DNA of 23,972 bases from Betaproteobacteria bacterium (lineage in GTDB: Bacteria > Pseudomonadota > Gammaproteobacteria > Tethybacterales > Tethybacteraceae): positions 1 to 23,972 of the forward strand of contig JAPORI010000174.1 of assembly GCA_026710225.1 (NCBI GenBank), in the 5' to 3' direction. The translations under genes and the position numbers were made by a program. Below the pieces are notes generated by a model. The model saw only the letters and a program-made list of their open reading frames with translations. It was not told the origin of the DNA and ran no database searches. Shown here piece by piece: positions 1 through 6,635 of this stretch. Position 1 is the stretch's first letter; every line of letters starts with the position of its first letter.

Positions 1-119
1 GCGCAGACGGTCGCGAATCATCGCCGCCTGACCCGGGAGAACCCCCAGCTCAAAAAGCAGCTGGCCGATGCGTTGCTGGAAAAAAGGCGCTCAAATATGT
101 TATCGACAAGGTGACCTGA
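1..119 (+). pseudogene. C-terminal remnant of an IS3-type transposase OrfA, frameshifted
   Basis: The reading frame from position 1 gives RRLTRENPQLKKQLADAL, the coiled-coil tail pattern (R-L-x-x-E-N-x-x-L-K-K) found at the end of IS3-family OrfA proteins. At 80-86 there is an A6G run. Before it the family-like frame is frame 1; after it the family-like peptide KALKYVIDKVT continues in the -1 frame and stops at 117-119, while the original frame stops at 112-114. IS3 elements use A6G for programmed frameshifting into OrfB, but here both sides of the run look like OrfA, so a disabling 1-nt deletion is more likely. No OrfB follows. The 5' part lies outside the window. The family assignment is from pattern memory, not from an alignment. 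Confidence 0.5.
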
Positions 120-216
120 TTCGCCCCGCAGCCAATCGAGGAGCGGTTGCGGCAATTGGCGCGCCCGGGTGCGCGACAATAGCCCGCCCAAGCCAATTCC
201 CCACCAGGAGGAATAA

Positions 217-279
217 ATGACCGAAAATATGGCTCTACCACCCCCAAAAAGCCGTTGTCAGCCATTTGAACACCTCTAA
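217..279 (+). CDS. Orphan 20-codon ORF with a near-perfect ribosome binding site
   Basis: ATG at 217 is preceded by ACCAGGAGGAATAA, the best Shine-Dalgarno sequence in the window, and the frame stops at TAA 277-279. The peptide (MTENMALPPPKSRCQPFEHL) resembles nothing I recognise. The strong initiation signal on such a short frame suggests the start of a truncated gene, probably the second gene of the same mobile element, rather than a functional small protein. A leader-peptide role for the gene at 338 is possible but unsupported. Confidence 0.2.
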   Translation: MTENMALPPPKSRCQPFEHL

Positions 280-299
280 AATGCCGAATTTGCCTGGCG

Positions 300-337
300 G
301 CCAATTTAATTTGGCATGTGCCCTAGAATCTGGAAAC
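300..337 (+). promoter_or_regulatory. Palindrome and possible -10 box before the response regulator
   Basis: GCCAATTTAATTTGGC at 300-315 is an almost perfect 16-bp palindrome: 5-bp arms plus inner matches, with one mismatched pair. It is followed by TAGAAT at 324-329, a plausible -10 hexamer. No convincing -35 box lies 16-18 nt upstream. If TAGAAT is used, transcription would start at about 336, practically at the ATG at 338. The 9-mer TAGAATCTG recurs upstream of gltB at 17212-17220. Confidence 0.3.
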
Positions 338-1696
338 ATGAATGCAGCCGGCGAGCCGCTGCTGGTGGTTGATGACGATCGGCTCATCGTCGAGTTGTTG
401 TGTGACACGCTCGGCGACGAATTTGATGTGATCGGCGCCGCCAGCCGCAGCGAAGTCCCCGAAGCGCTCAGGCAACTGGGGCGCAGGCCGCGCTATGCGC
501 TCGTCGATCTGGGTTTGCCGCCGCACACCAACGGTCCCCAGGAGGGTTTTGCACTGGTGCGGGAACTGGTCGCCACCGATCCGGAGTGCGCGGTGGTGGT
601 GGTCTCCGGCCAGGACGAGCTTGAGCACGGCAAGGTGGCGCGCACTTTGGGTGCGATCGACTTCATCGCCAAGCCCTGCGATCCGGATCGAATCCGGGAA
701 GTGCTGCAATCGGCGCGCCAGGCGGTTGATGCCGGCACCGGATCGCGTCAGTTGCAGGGAAATTCGCCGGCGATGATCAGGCTGCGCAACCAGATTCGCC
801 AGTTTGCCAATGCATCCTATCCGGTGCTCATCGAGGGTGAAAGCGGCACCGGCAAGGAACTGGTTGCCCGGCAGCTGCATCGGGCTTCCCGGCGCGACGG
901 CCGGCTGGTGGCGTTCAACTGTGCGGCGGTGCCGGCAACCCTCTTCGAGGCGGCGCTGTTTGGCGCCCGGCGCGGCTCCTATACCGGGGCAACCGCCGAC
1001 AGCGAGGGATTCTTCGCCGCGGCCGACGGCGGATCGCTGCTGCTTGATGAAGTCGGTGAACTGCCCGCCGATTTGCAGCCCAAATTGCTGCGCGCCCTGG
1101 AAACTGGTGAGTTCTACCGGGTGGGTGAAACCAGGGCGCGCACTGCCGATGTCAGGATCATCGCCGCGACCAACCGGCCGCTGGCGGCGGCAGTCGCTCG
1201 CGGCGGCTTCCGGGAGGACCTCTATCATCGGCTCGGGGTGCTGACCCTGACCACCCCGCCGCTGCGCACCCTGGCTGCCGATTTGCTGCTGCTGCTGGAA
1301 CACTTCCGGCGTCAGGCGGCCGGCTCGGCTGCCGCCTTCAAACTGACCGAACCGGCGCAGCGGCTGCTTGATGAATATTCATTTCCCGGCAATGTGCGCG
1401 AGCTGCGCAACATAGTCGCCCGATTGCAGGTGCTGCACCCGGGCGAAGAGATCACCGCAGCCGAACTTGCCGAGCAGCTGGCTCCGCGCTCGTCAGGCCA
1501 AGAGCGAATGATTGAACTGGCCGCCCGGCGGCTGGCCGACAGTGACGATGATTTGCACGATCTGCAAAATGCCGATCGACGCGTCTATGCGATGGCTGCG
1601 CGCCGCGTCTGCAAGTCGGACGCAGCCGCCGCCCGGCGGCTGGGAATCGATGTGACCGAGTTGCGCGAACTGTGCGCATCGCAAGCAGAAGGATAG
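338..1696 (+). CDS. NtrC/PrsR-type response regulator, sigma-54 activator class
   Basis: A 452-residue response regulator expected to activate sigma-54 promoters after phosphorylation. Receiver domain at about 8-125: acidic pocket VVDDD, phospho-acceptor Asp57, and the lysine of IAKP. The DLGLPP...EGF wording matches the receiver of PEP-CTERM/exopolysaccharide regulators (PrsR). AAA+ domain at about 142-370: Walker A GESGTGKE 167-174, the sigma-54 contact loop as GSYTGA 213-218 instead of GAFTGA, and Walker B with D237-E238. The C-terminus has a Fis-like helix-turn-helix (AAARRLGIDVTEL) that departs from the usual SRRTLYRKL ending. I chose ATG 338 because the receiver fold starts about 8 residues later; an in-frame TTG at 266 would add 24 residues inside the scar. 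It lies 10 nt before the ATPase gene. The partner kinase is not in the window. Confidence 0.8.
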   Translation: MNAAGEPLLVVDDDRLIVELLCDTLGDEFDVIGAASRSEVPEALRQLGRRPRYALVDLGLPPHTNGPQEGFALVRELVATDPECAVVVVSGQDELEHGKVARTLGAIDFIAKPCDPDRIREVLQSARQAVDAGTGSRQLQGNSPAMIRLRNQIRQFANASYPVLIEGESGTGKELVARQLHRASRRDGRLVAFNCAAVPATLFEAALFGARRGSYTGATADSEGFFAAADGGSLLLDEVGELPADLQPKLLRALETGEFYRVGETRARTADVRIIAATNRPLAAAVARGGFREDLYHRLGVLTLTTPPLRTLAADLLLLLEHFRRQAAGSAAAFKLTEPAQRLLDEYSFPGNVRELRNIVARLQVLHPGEEITAAELAEQLAPRSSGQERMIELAARRLADSDDDLHDLQNADRRVYAMAARRVCKSDAAAARRLGIDVTELRELCASQAEG

Positions 1697-1706
1697 CGGC
1701 TGGCCG

Positions 1707-3209
1707 ATGTCCCTGTATCTGGAACATTTCGGGCTGCGCGAGCTGCCGTTTCGCCTCACTGCCGCGGTTGACTACTTCTTTCGCGGCACCGGCCGCGGAT
1801 CGATTCTTGATGCGATCAGGTATGCGCTGAGCAACGGCGAGGGAATCCTCGCGGTGTTCGGAGAAGTCGGCAGCGGCAAGAGCATGATGTGCCGCCGGCT
1901 GATGGTCGATCTGGCCGATGAGTGCGATCTGGTCTATGTCGCAAATCCATCCCTGTCCGGTAGAGAAATCCTCTATCACATCGCCGAGGAGCTGGGCATC
2001 GATGTCGGCGGCGAGCGCCACCAGATCGCCAGCCGCCTGCAACAGCATCTGATTGATTTGCATGCGTCGGGACGGCGGGTCGTCGTGTGCATCGACGAGG
2101 CGCAGGCGATGCCCGATGAATCTCTCGAGCAAATCAGGCTGCTTTCGAATCTGGAAACCAGCCGCGAGAAGATCGTCCAGATAGTGATGTTCGGCCAGCC
2201 GGAGTTGCACGCCAAGCTCAAGCAGCAGCACATGCGCCAGTTGCGCGAGCGGATCACCTCTTCGTTCACCTTGCAGAACTTCGCCCACGAAGAGGTGCGC
2301 GCCTACATCGATGCGCGGCTGCGCTGCGCCGGCTACGATCAGGCCGAGCAGTTGTTCATGCCCAGCGCGGTTGTGGTGATAACCCGCATCTCGCAGGGAA
2401 TCCTGCGGCGGGTAAATATCCTGTGCGACAAGTCGCTGCTGGCTGCGTTTGCCGACGGCGACAAGCGCATCAGCGCCCGGCACGCCGAGCAGGCGGCCCG
2501 GGATGCACGCTATCAGCGGATGGTCGAGCACAACGATTCAGCCGCGCCCGCGGATGCGGCCGCGCCGCCGGCACTTGGCCGCCGACCCGATAGCGCGACC
2601 ATGATCGCCGCGGCGCTGGTGGTGCTCGCCTGCATCGTGACCATCGTCCAGTTCTGGCCGCGCCCGGCTCCATCGGCACCAGTCGCAGCCGCGGCGATCT
2701 CGGCGCCGCCGGCAGCACCGAGTGCAACGCCCAGCGCAGCAGCGGTTGCCAATCTGCCGGCTGCGGCCCCGGTGGCGGCGGTGTCCGCCAGCAGCCAGAG
2801 CAAAGACCGGCAGCAACTGCCCCGGGTCGAACTGATCAACAATCCGAACTGGAACAACTATCCGATCGGCAGTTACCTGCGCCAGCAGCTCAACGTAACC
2901 GAGACGATGCTCGATTTGCTTGACGACGCCAATCTGTATACGGCCAGAATCATGACCGCGCCGCGCAATCATGCCATCGACATCGAAAGGTATCTGCGTG
3001 ATCTCGCCCGCCACTATGCGGTGCACAAGATCATGGTCTATCCCTCCCATTCGGAGGGCCAGGACAATTTCGTGGTTACCTACGGCCAGTTTGCCAGCGA
3101 GTTCGAGGCCGAGTTCTTCATTCAGGAGCTGCCGTCGTTCTTTCGCTCCGGCCGACCGTTCGTGCAGGCGCTGTCGGTCTCGCAGCTCGAATCGGCTTCG
3201 CACTGGTGA
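1707..3209 (+). CDS. MshM/ExeA-like membrane ATPase with C-terminal SPOR-like domain
   Basis: A 500-residue protein. The first 280 residues are an ExeA/MshM-family AAA ATPase: start YLEHFGLRELPF, Walker A GEVGSGKS 52-59, Walker B CIDEAQA with D130-E131, and the family block LLSNLE...FGQPEL. One hydrophobic helix follows at about 299-317, then an Ala/Pro-rich linker to about 360. The last roughly 80 residues (about 415-495) look like a SPOR-type fold, with YGQFASEFEAEFFIQELP as its core. In known systems such ATPases serve type IV pilus/MSHA or type II secretion assembly, or polysaccharide loci, with the tail in the periplasm touching peptidoglycan. It follows the regulator by 10 nt and overlaps kdsD by 4 nt (GTGA). 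The exact machine it serves is not visible here; no pilin or secretin genes are nearby. Confidence 0.7.
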   Translation: MSLYLEHFGLRELPFRLTAAVDYFFRGTGRGSILDAIRYALSNGEGILAVFGEVGSGKSMMCRRLMVDLADECDLVYVANPSLSGREILYHIAEELGIDVGGERHQIASRLQQHLIDLHASGRRVVVCIDEAQAMPDESLEQIRLLSNLETSREKIVQIVMFGQPELHAKLKQQHMRQLRERITSSFTLQNFAHEEVRAYIDARLRCAGYDQAEQLFMPSAVVVITRISQGILRRVNILCDKSLLAAFADGDKRISARHAEQAARDARYQRMVEHNDSAAPADAAAPPALGRRPDSATMIAAALVVLACIVTIVQFWPRPAPSAPVAAAAISAPPAAPSATPSAAAVANLPAAAPVAAVSASSQSKDRQQLPRVELINNPNWNNYPIGSYLRQQLNVTETMLDLLDDANLYTARIMTAPRNHAIDIERYLRDLARHYAVHKIMVYPSHSEGQDNFVVTYGQFASEFEAEFFIQELPSFFRSGRPFVQALSVSQLESASHW

Positions 3210-4177
3210 ACAGCGCATCTAATCATCTGGCCGCCGCCCGGGCGGTGCTGGCTACCGAGGCGGAGGCGATCACCGAAGCCGCGGCCGCTCTGGACGACAG
3301 CTTCAATCGGGCGGTCGAGACGATCCTGGCCATTTCCGGCAAGGTGGTGGTTACCGGCATCGGCAAGTCGGGACTGATCGCCGGCAAGATCGCGGCAACT
3401 TTTGCCAGCACCGGCACGCCGGCGCTGTTTGTCCATCCGGCCGACGCCCTGCACGGCGATCTGGGGGTGATTACCGGCGACGACTGCATAGTCGGGATTT
3501 CCCACTCCGGCACCGCCGAGGAGATTGCAACCGTGCTCGCCTACGGACGCGCGCTGGGGACGCCGCTGCTGATGATTACCGGCGCAGCGCAAAGTCCGCT
3601 GGCGGCTGCGGCCGATACCGTCATCAAGGTTGCGGTGAGCCGGGAGGCCTGTCCGCTCAATCTGGCGCCGACTTCCTCGGCGATCGCGACTTGCGCGATC
3701 GGTGATGCGCTGGCCATGGCGCTGTTGGTCGCGCGCGGCTTCACGCCGGAAGACTTTGCCCGCACCCATCCGCACGGTGCACTCGGCCGGCGATTGCTGC
3801 TGACGGTTGCCGATGTGATGTGCACCGGCAGCCAGTTGCCGATCATTGCCGCCGACGCGCCGTTGACCGCGGCGATCGTCGAGATGTCGGCAAAGCGGCT
3901 GGGGATGACGATGGTGCGCGACTCAGGCGGGGATCTGGCCGGCATCTTCACCGACGGAGACCTGCGCCGCTGTCTGGAAAGGGGAGTTGACTTCAACGGC
4001 ACCGATATTGCGGCGATGATGAATCGGACTCCGAAGACGATTGGCGCGGCGCGGCTGGCGGCTGAAGCGGCCGATTTGATGCGCCGGGAAAGCGTAAATC
4101 AACTGCCGGTGCTCGATGGCAAATCGATTGTCGGGGCGGTTACCATCCAGATGCTGCTTGCCCGGCAGGTGGCCTGA
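3206..4177 (+). CDS. kdsD: D-arabinose 5-phosphate isomerase (Kdo synthesis)
   Basis: This 323-residue cytoplasmic enzyme converts ribulose 5-phosphate to arabinose 5-phosphate, the first step towards Kdo. The SIS domain covers about 38-175: GIGKSG 51-56, the HPADALHGDLG block with His83, ISHSG 98-102 and CPLNLAPTSS. A pair of CBS domains fills about 205-323, as in full-length KdsD. Three positions differ from the wording I expect: GKSGLI rather than GKSGHI, SHSG rather than SNSG, and HPHGALGR rather than HPGGSLGR. The GTG start at 3206 overlaps the preceding stop (GTGA), which supports translational coupling and fixes the start. kdsC follows after 4 nt, so isomerase and phosphatase are adjacent as in other proteobacteria. 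Confidence 0.9.
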   Translation: MNSASNHLAAARAVLATEAEAITEAAAALDDSFNRAVETILAISGKVVVTGIGKSGLIAGKIAATFASTGTPALFVHPADALHGDLGVITGDDCIVGISHSGTAEEIATVLAYGRALGTPLLMITGAAQSPLAAAADTVIKVAVSREACPLNLAPTSSAIATCAIGDALAMALLVARGFTPEDFARTHPHGALGRRLLLTVADVMCTGSQLPIIAADAPLTAAIVEMSAKRLGMTMVRDSGGDLAGIFTDGDLRRCLERGVDFNGTDIAAMMNRTPKTIGAARLAAEAADLMRRESVNQLPVLDGKSIVGAVTIQMLLARQVA

Positions 4178-4181
4178 AAGC

Positions 4182-4706
4182 GTGGCTGCCGATCTCGCCA
4201 CAATCAAGGCATTGGTTTTCGATGTTGACGGCGTGCTTACCGACGGGCGGATCGTCTTTACCGCCTCCGGCGAAACCCGGCGCGCCTTTCATGCCCATGA
4301 CGGAATCGGAATCGTGCTGCTGCGCCGCGCCGGCATCCGCTGCGCGGCGATCACTTCGGCTTCCTGCCCGTCAATCAGCAAGCGGGTTGAACGGCTGGGA
4401 CTGGATGCATTTGTCGATGGCTGCAAGGACAAGGGGGCAGCCTTTGCCAGGCTGCTTGCCGACTGGCAACTGGCTGCTGAGCAAGTCGCCTACATGGGTG
4501 ACGATCTGGTTGATATGGCGCCAATGCTCTCTGCCGGCGTTGCCGCCGCGCCAAGCAATGCCAATTCGGCGGTGCTTGCCGCAGCCGCGGTGGTGACCGA
4601 TGCAGCTGGCGGTTGTGGTGCGGTGCGCGAGCTGGCCGAGATGATTTTGCAAGCGCAGGATGCGCAGATACTGGCGGAGGCGAAGAAATGCGGATTGCGT
4701 CTTTGA
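4182..4706 (+). CDS. kdsC: Kdo-8-phosphate phosphatase
   Basis: A HAD-superfamily phosphatase of 174 residues, about the usual size, that removes phosphate from Kdo-8-phosphate to give free Kdo. Motif I is FDVDGVLTDG with nucleophile Asp14 and Asp16. Motif II Thr58 lies in AAITSA, the motif III lysine is near 82-84, and motif IV is MGDDLVD (Asp107/108). Two family landmarks are altered: the usual ITGR is ITSA, and GGRGAVRE near the C-terminus is GGCGAVRE. The start is GTG 4182, which puts the HAD fold 8 residues in; an upstream in-frame ATG at 4116 lies inside kdsD and would add an unrelated extension. The gene runs 19 nt into lptC. Confidence 0.87.
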   Translation: MAADLATIKALVFDVDGVLTDGRIVFTASGETRRAFHAHDGIGIVLLRRAGIRCAAITSASCPSISKRVERLGLDAFVDGCKDKGAAFARLLADWQLAAEQVAYMGDDLVDMAPMLSAGVAAAPSNANSAVLAAAAVVTDAAGGCGAVRELAEMILQAQDAQILAEAKKCGLRL

Positions 4707-5194
4707 TCCCGCTGGTGATTCTGATCGGCGGGGTTTTCGTCGCCCTGGCAACCGAGCGCTTCATTGCATCCGGTGTCGGCATCGAGAGCATGCCGCGCCT
4801 TGACATGCAGCAGATGCGGGTGCACAGTTTCGAGCAGCACAATCAGCGCACCTCGTTTCTGGCGCAGCAAGCGGTTTTCGCCGGCAATCAGATATCGGCT
4901 CAGCAGGTTTCCGGCCGGCTGGCAGTCGGCGACGAGGGCTTTGATTTCGACGCGGCGCGCATGCAGGTGCAGGGAGGACGGATGCTGCTGGAAGATGCAG
5001 TTGAGTTGCGCAACAAGCACAGCACGCTCAGTTCGCAGCGAGTCGAACTCAGTGATGACGGATCGCTGCAGGGTGCGCCAGCCCGGGTAATCGATGCGCG
5101 GCAGGATGCGACTTTTGCCGCCGAACAATTCAGCATCGACCCGGCCGGCGGCTTGCGCCTGCAAGGCGGAGTGCAGGCGGTGTTCGGAAAATGA
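4688..5194 (+). CDS. lptC: LPS export protein LptC
   Basis: A 168-residue bitopic inner-membrane protein of the Lpt bridge. LptC takes LPS from the LptBFG transporter and hands it to periplasmic LptA. One N-terminal membrane helix covers residues 3-22, followed by a periplasmic beta-jellyroll with weakly conserved alternating residues, as is normal for this family. Sequence similarity alone is modest; position between kdsC and lptA, length and topology make the call secure. GGAGG at 4676-4680, 7 nt before ATG 4688, supports this start. It overlaps kdsC by 19 nt and lptA by 4 nt (ATGA). Confidence 0.85.
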   Translation: MRIASLIPLVILIGGVFVALATERFIASGVGIESMPRLDMQQMRVHSFEQHNQRTSFLAQQAVFAGNQISAQQVSGRLAVGDEGFDFDAARMQVQGGRMLLEDAVELRNKHSTLSSQRVELSDDGSLQGAPARVIDARQDATFAAEQFSIDPAGGLRLQGGVQAVFGK

Positions 5195-5907
5195 AAGCGT
5201 CAGTTGCATTGCTGCTGACCCTTGCCGGGCTGCTGGGCGCTTTTGCTGCCCAAGCGCAGATGGAGATCGAGTCCGGCAGCATGCATGTCGAGAACGCGGA
5301 GTCGGTTTTCGAGCACGATGTCGTGGTGACCGGTGAAGGAATTGTGATAACTTCCGACGAGATAAGGGTTGCCAGGGATGGTGGGGCGATGACCGCCCGC
5401 GGCAATCCGGTGGTGCTGGTTGTCGAGCGTCCGACCGCGACGATCCGGGTGCAAGCCGCAACGATTGTCTATCAACCGGAAGACGAAGTCGCGCTGCTGC
5501 CGGCCGGAGGCCAAATCACCGGCCGTGAGGTAACCGTTACCGCCGGCCAGATCAGCGTCGATCTCGCGGCCGGATCGGTGCAGGCGCGCACAGCAGTGCG
5601 CATCCTTGCCGCCGACTCGGAAGCCCGCGGCGAGCAGCTGGATTTGGCGGCAGACGGCAGCCTGCAAATGCGGGGGATGCCGGCGACGCTGCAAATGACG
5701 ATTGATGGCGATTCCGCCAGCGGCCAGGCGCAGCTCATCAGGCTGGCTGGGGACGGCCGGCAACTTTACATGCAAGGCAGTGCGCAAAGCGTCTACAAGG
5801 GCGAGACGATAGTCGCTGAAAAGATAACCTACAACCTGGCTACCGGCGAGCTGGCAACCGAGGCGGCGCCCGGCGAACGGGTAAGGGTGGTGATCGACGC
5901 GCCATGA
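5191..5907 (+). CDS. lptA: LPS transport periplasmic protein LptA (OstA-like)
   Basis: A 238-residue secreted protein that polymerises through the periplasm and shields the lipid part of LPS on its way to the outer membrane. The signal peptide is clear: MKASVALLLTLAGLLGAFAAQA with likely cleavage after Ala22. The mature part has the repetitive OstA beta-strand pattern, including SGSMHVENAESVFEHDVVVTGEG, ITSDEIRVA and a C-terminal KGETIVAEKITYNLATGEL. At 238 residues it is longer than the roughly 185 residues typical of LptA, suggesting extra beta-turns of the jellyroll. Start and stop overlap both neighbours by 4 nt (ATGA). Confidence 0.87.
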   Translation: MKASVALLLTLAGLLGAFAAQAQMEIESGSMHVENAESVFEHDVVVTGEGIVITSDEIRVARDGGAMTARGNPVVLVVERPTATIRVQAATIVYQPEDEVALLPAGGQITGREVTVTAGQISVDLAAGSVQARTAVRILAADSEARGEQLDLAADGSLQMRGMPATLQMTIDGDSASGQAQLIRLAGDGRQLYMQGSAQSVYKGETIVAEKITYNLATGELATEAAPGERVRVVIDAP

Positions 5908-6635
5908 GCAGCGAGATTCTGCTGGCAGCCGAGGGGCTGTGCAAGTCCTATAGCCGGCGCCAGGTGGTGCGCGATGTATCGCTTGAGGTGAGCCCCGGCG
6001 AGATCGTCGGGTTGCTCGGATCAAACGGCGCCGGCAAGACGACCTGCTTTTACATGCTTGCCGGCCTGGTGCGTCCGGACGCCGGATCGATAATGTTTTC
6101 CGGACAGACGATCACTGCGGTGCCGGTCGAGCAGCGGGTTGGGCTGGGGGTCGGATTCCTGCCTCAGGAAAGTTCCGCCTTTGTCAACCTGTCGGCGATT
6201 GACAACATTCGCGCGGTGATGGAGATAGTCGGCATGCCCAGTTCGGAAATCGACGGTGCCGCCCAGGCGATGCTCGATGACATCGGCATCGGCCACTGCG
6301 CCGAGAGTCAGCCGCCGCAGTTGTCCGGCGGCGAGCGCCGCCGGCTGGAGATAGCCCGGGCGCTGGTTACCAAGCCGCGGCTGCTGATGCTTGACGAACC
6401 GTTTTCGGCAATCGATCCGATCACCGTCGGCGAGCTGCAGGAGTTGCTGCGCACCCTCAAAAAGCGCAGCATCGCGATCGTTATTTCCGATCACAATGTG
6501 CGTGAGACGCTGGGGGTTTGCGACCGCGCCTACATAATGCACGCCGGCCAGATCATTGCCCGTGGCGATTCCGAGCAGGTGGCCACCGATGAAGCGGTGC
6601 GCCGGCACTATCTGGGCAGCGCCTTCAAGTTGTGA
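5904..6635 (+). CDS. lptB: LPS export ATP-binding protein LptB
   Basis: The ATPase that powers LPS extraction by LptFG in the inner membrane; 243 residues, the usual size. Visible motifs are Walker A GSNGAGKTT 39-47, the Q-loop region FLPQESSAF, ABC signature LSGGE at 140-144, Walker B LLMLDEPFSAID and the H-loop in ISDHNVRETL. The DEPFSAIDPITV wording and the C-terminal YLGSAFKL ending are characteristic of LptB. LptF and LptG are not in the window, which is common because they form a separate operon. It overlaps lptA by ATGA and rpoN by GTGA. Confidence 0.95.
   Translation: MSSEILLAAEGLCKSYSRRQVVRDVSLEVSPGEIVGLLGSNGAGKTTCFYMLAGLVRPDAGSIMFSGQTITAVPVEQRVGLGVGFLPQESSAFVNLSAIDNIRAVMEIVGMPSSEIDGAAQAMLDDIGIGHCAESQPPQLSGGERRRLEIARALVTKPRLLMLDEPFSAIDPITVGELQELLRTLKKRSIAIVISDHNVRETLGVCDRAYIMHAGQIIARGDSEQVATDEAVRRHYLGSAFKL

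Larger units (their letters stand above)
120..337. other. Non-coding scar between the transposase remnant and the first intact gene
   Basis: No confident gene lies here. The plus frame that carried the OrfA tail continues after its stop as a short peptide ending in a TAG at 180-182. A strong AGGAGG motif at about 206-211 precedes a 20-codon ORF (listed separately). The stretch around 285-320 is AT-rich compared with the rest of the window. The most economical reading is the decayed 3' part of a mobile element joined to the promoter region of the gene at 338. I could not identify terminal inverted repeats or a target-site duplication. Confidence 0.4.

Noticed and set aside
50..304. 84-codon minus-strand open frame in the left-edge scar
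   Set aside because: No motif or ribosome binding site is visible, and it is antisense to the better supported transposase fragment.
311..330. TTGGCATGTGCCC considered as a sigma-54 -24/-12 promoter
   Set aside because: The GG is present, but no GC occurs at the required 10-nt spacing.
323..1303. 326-codon minus-strand open frame
   Set aside because: It is antisense to the response regulator, whose receiver and AAA+ motifs are intact on the plus strand.
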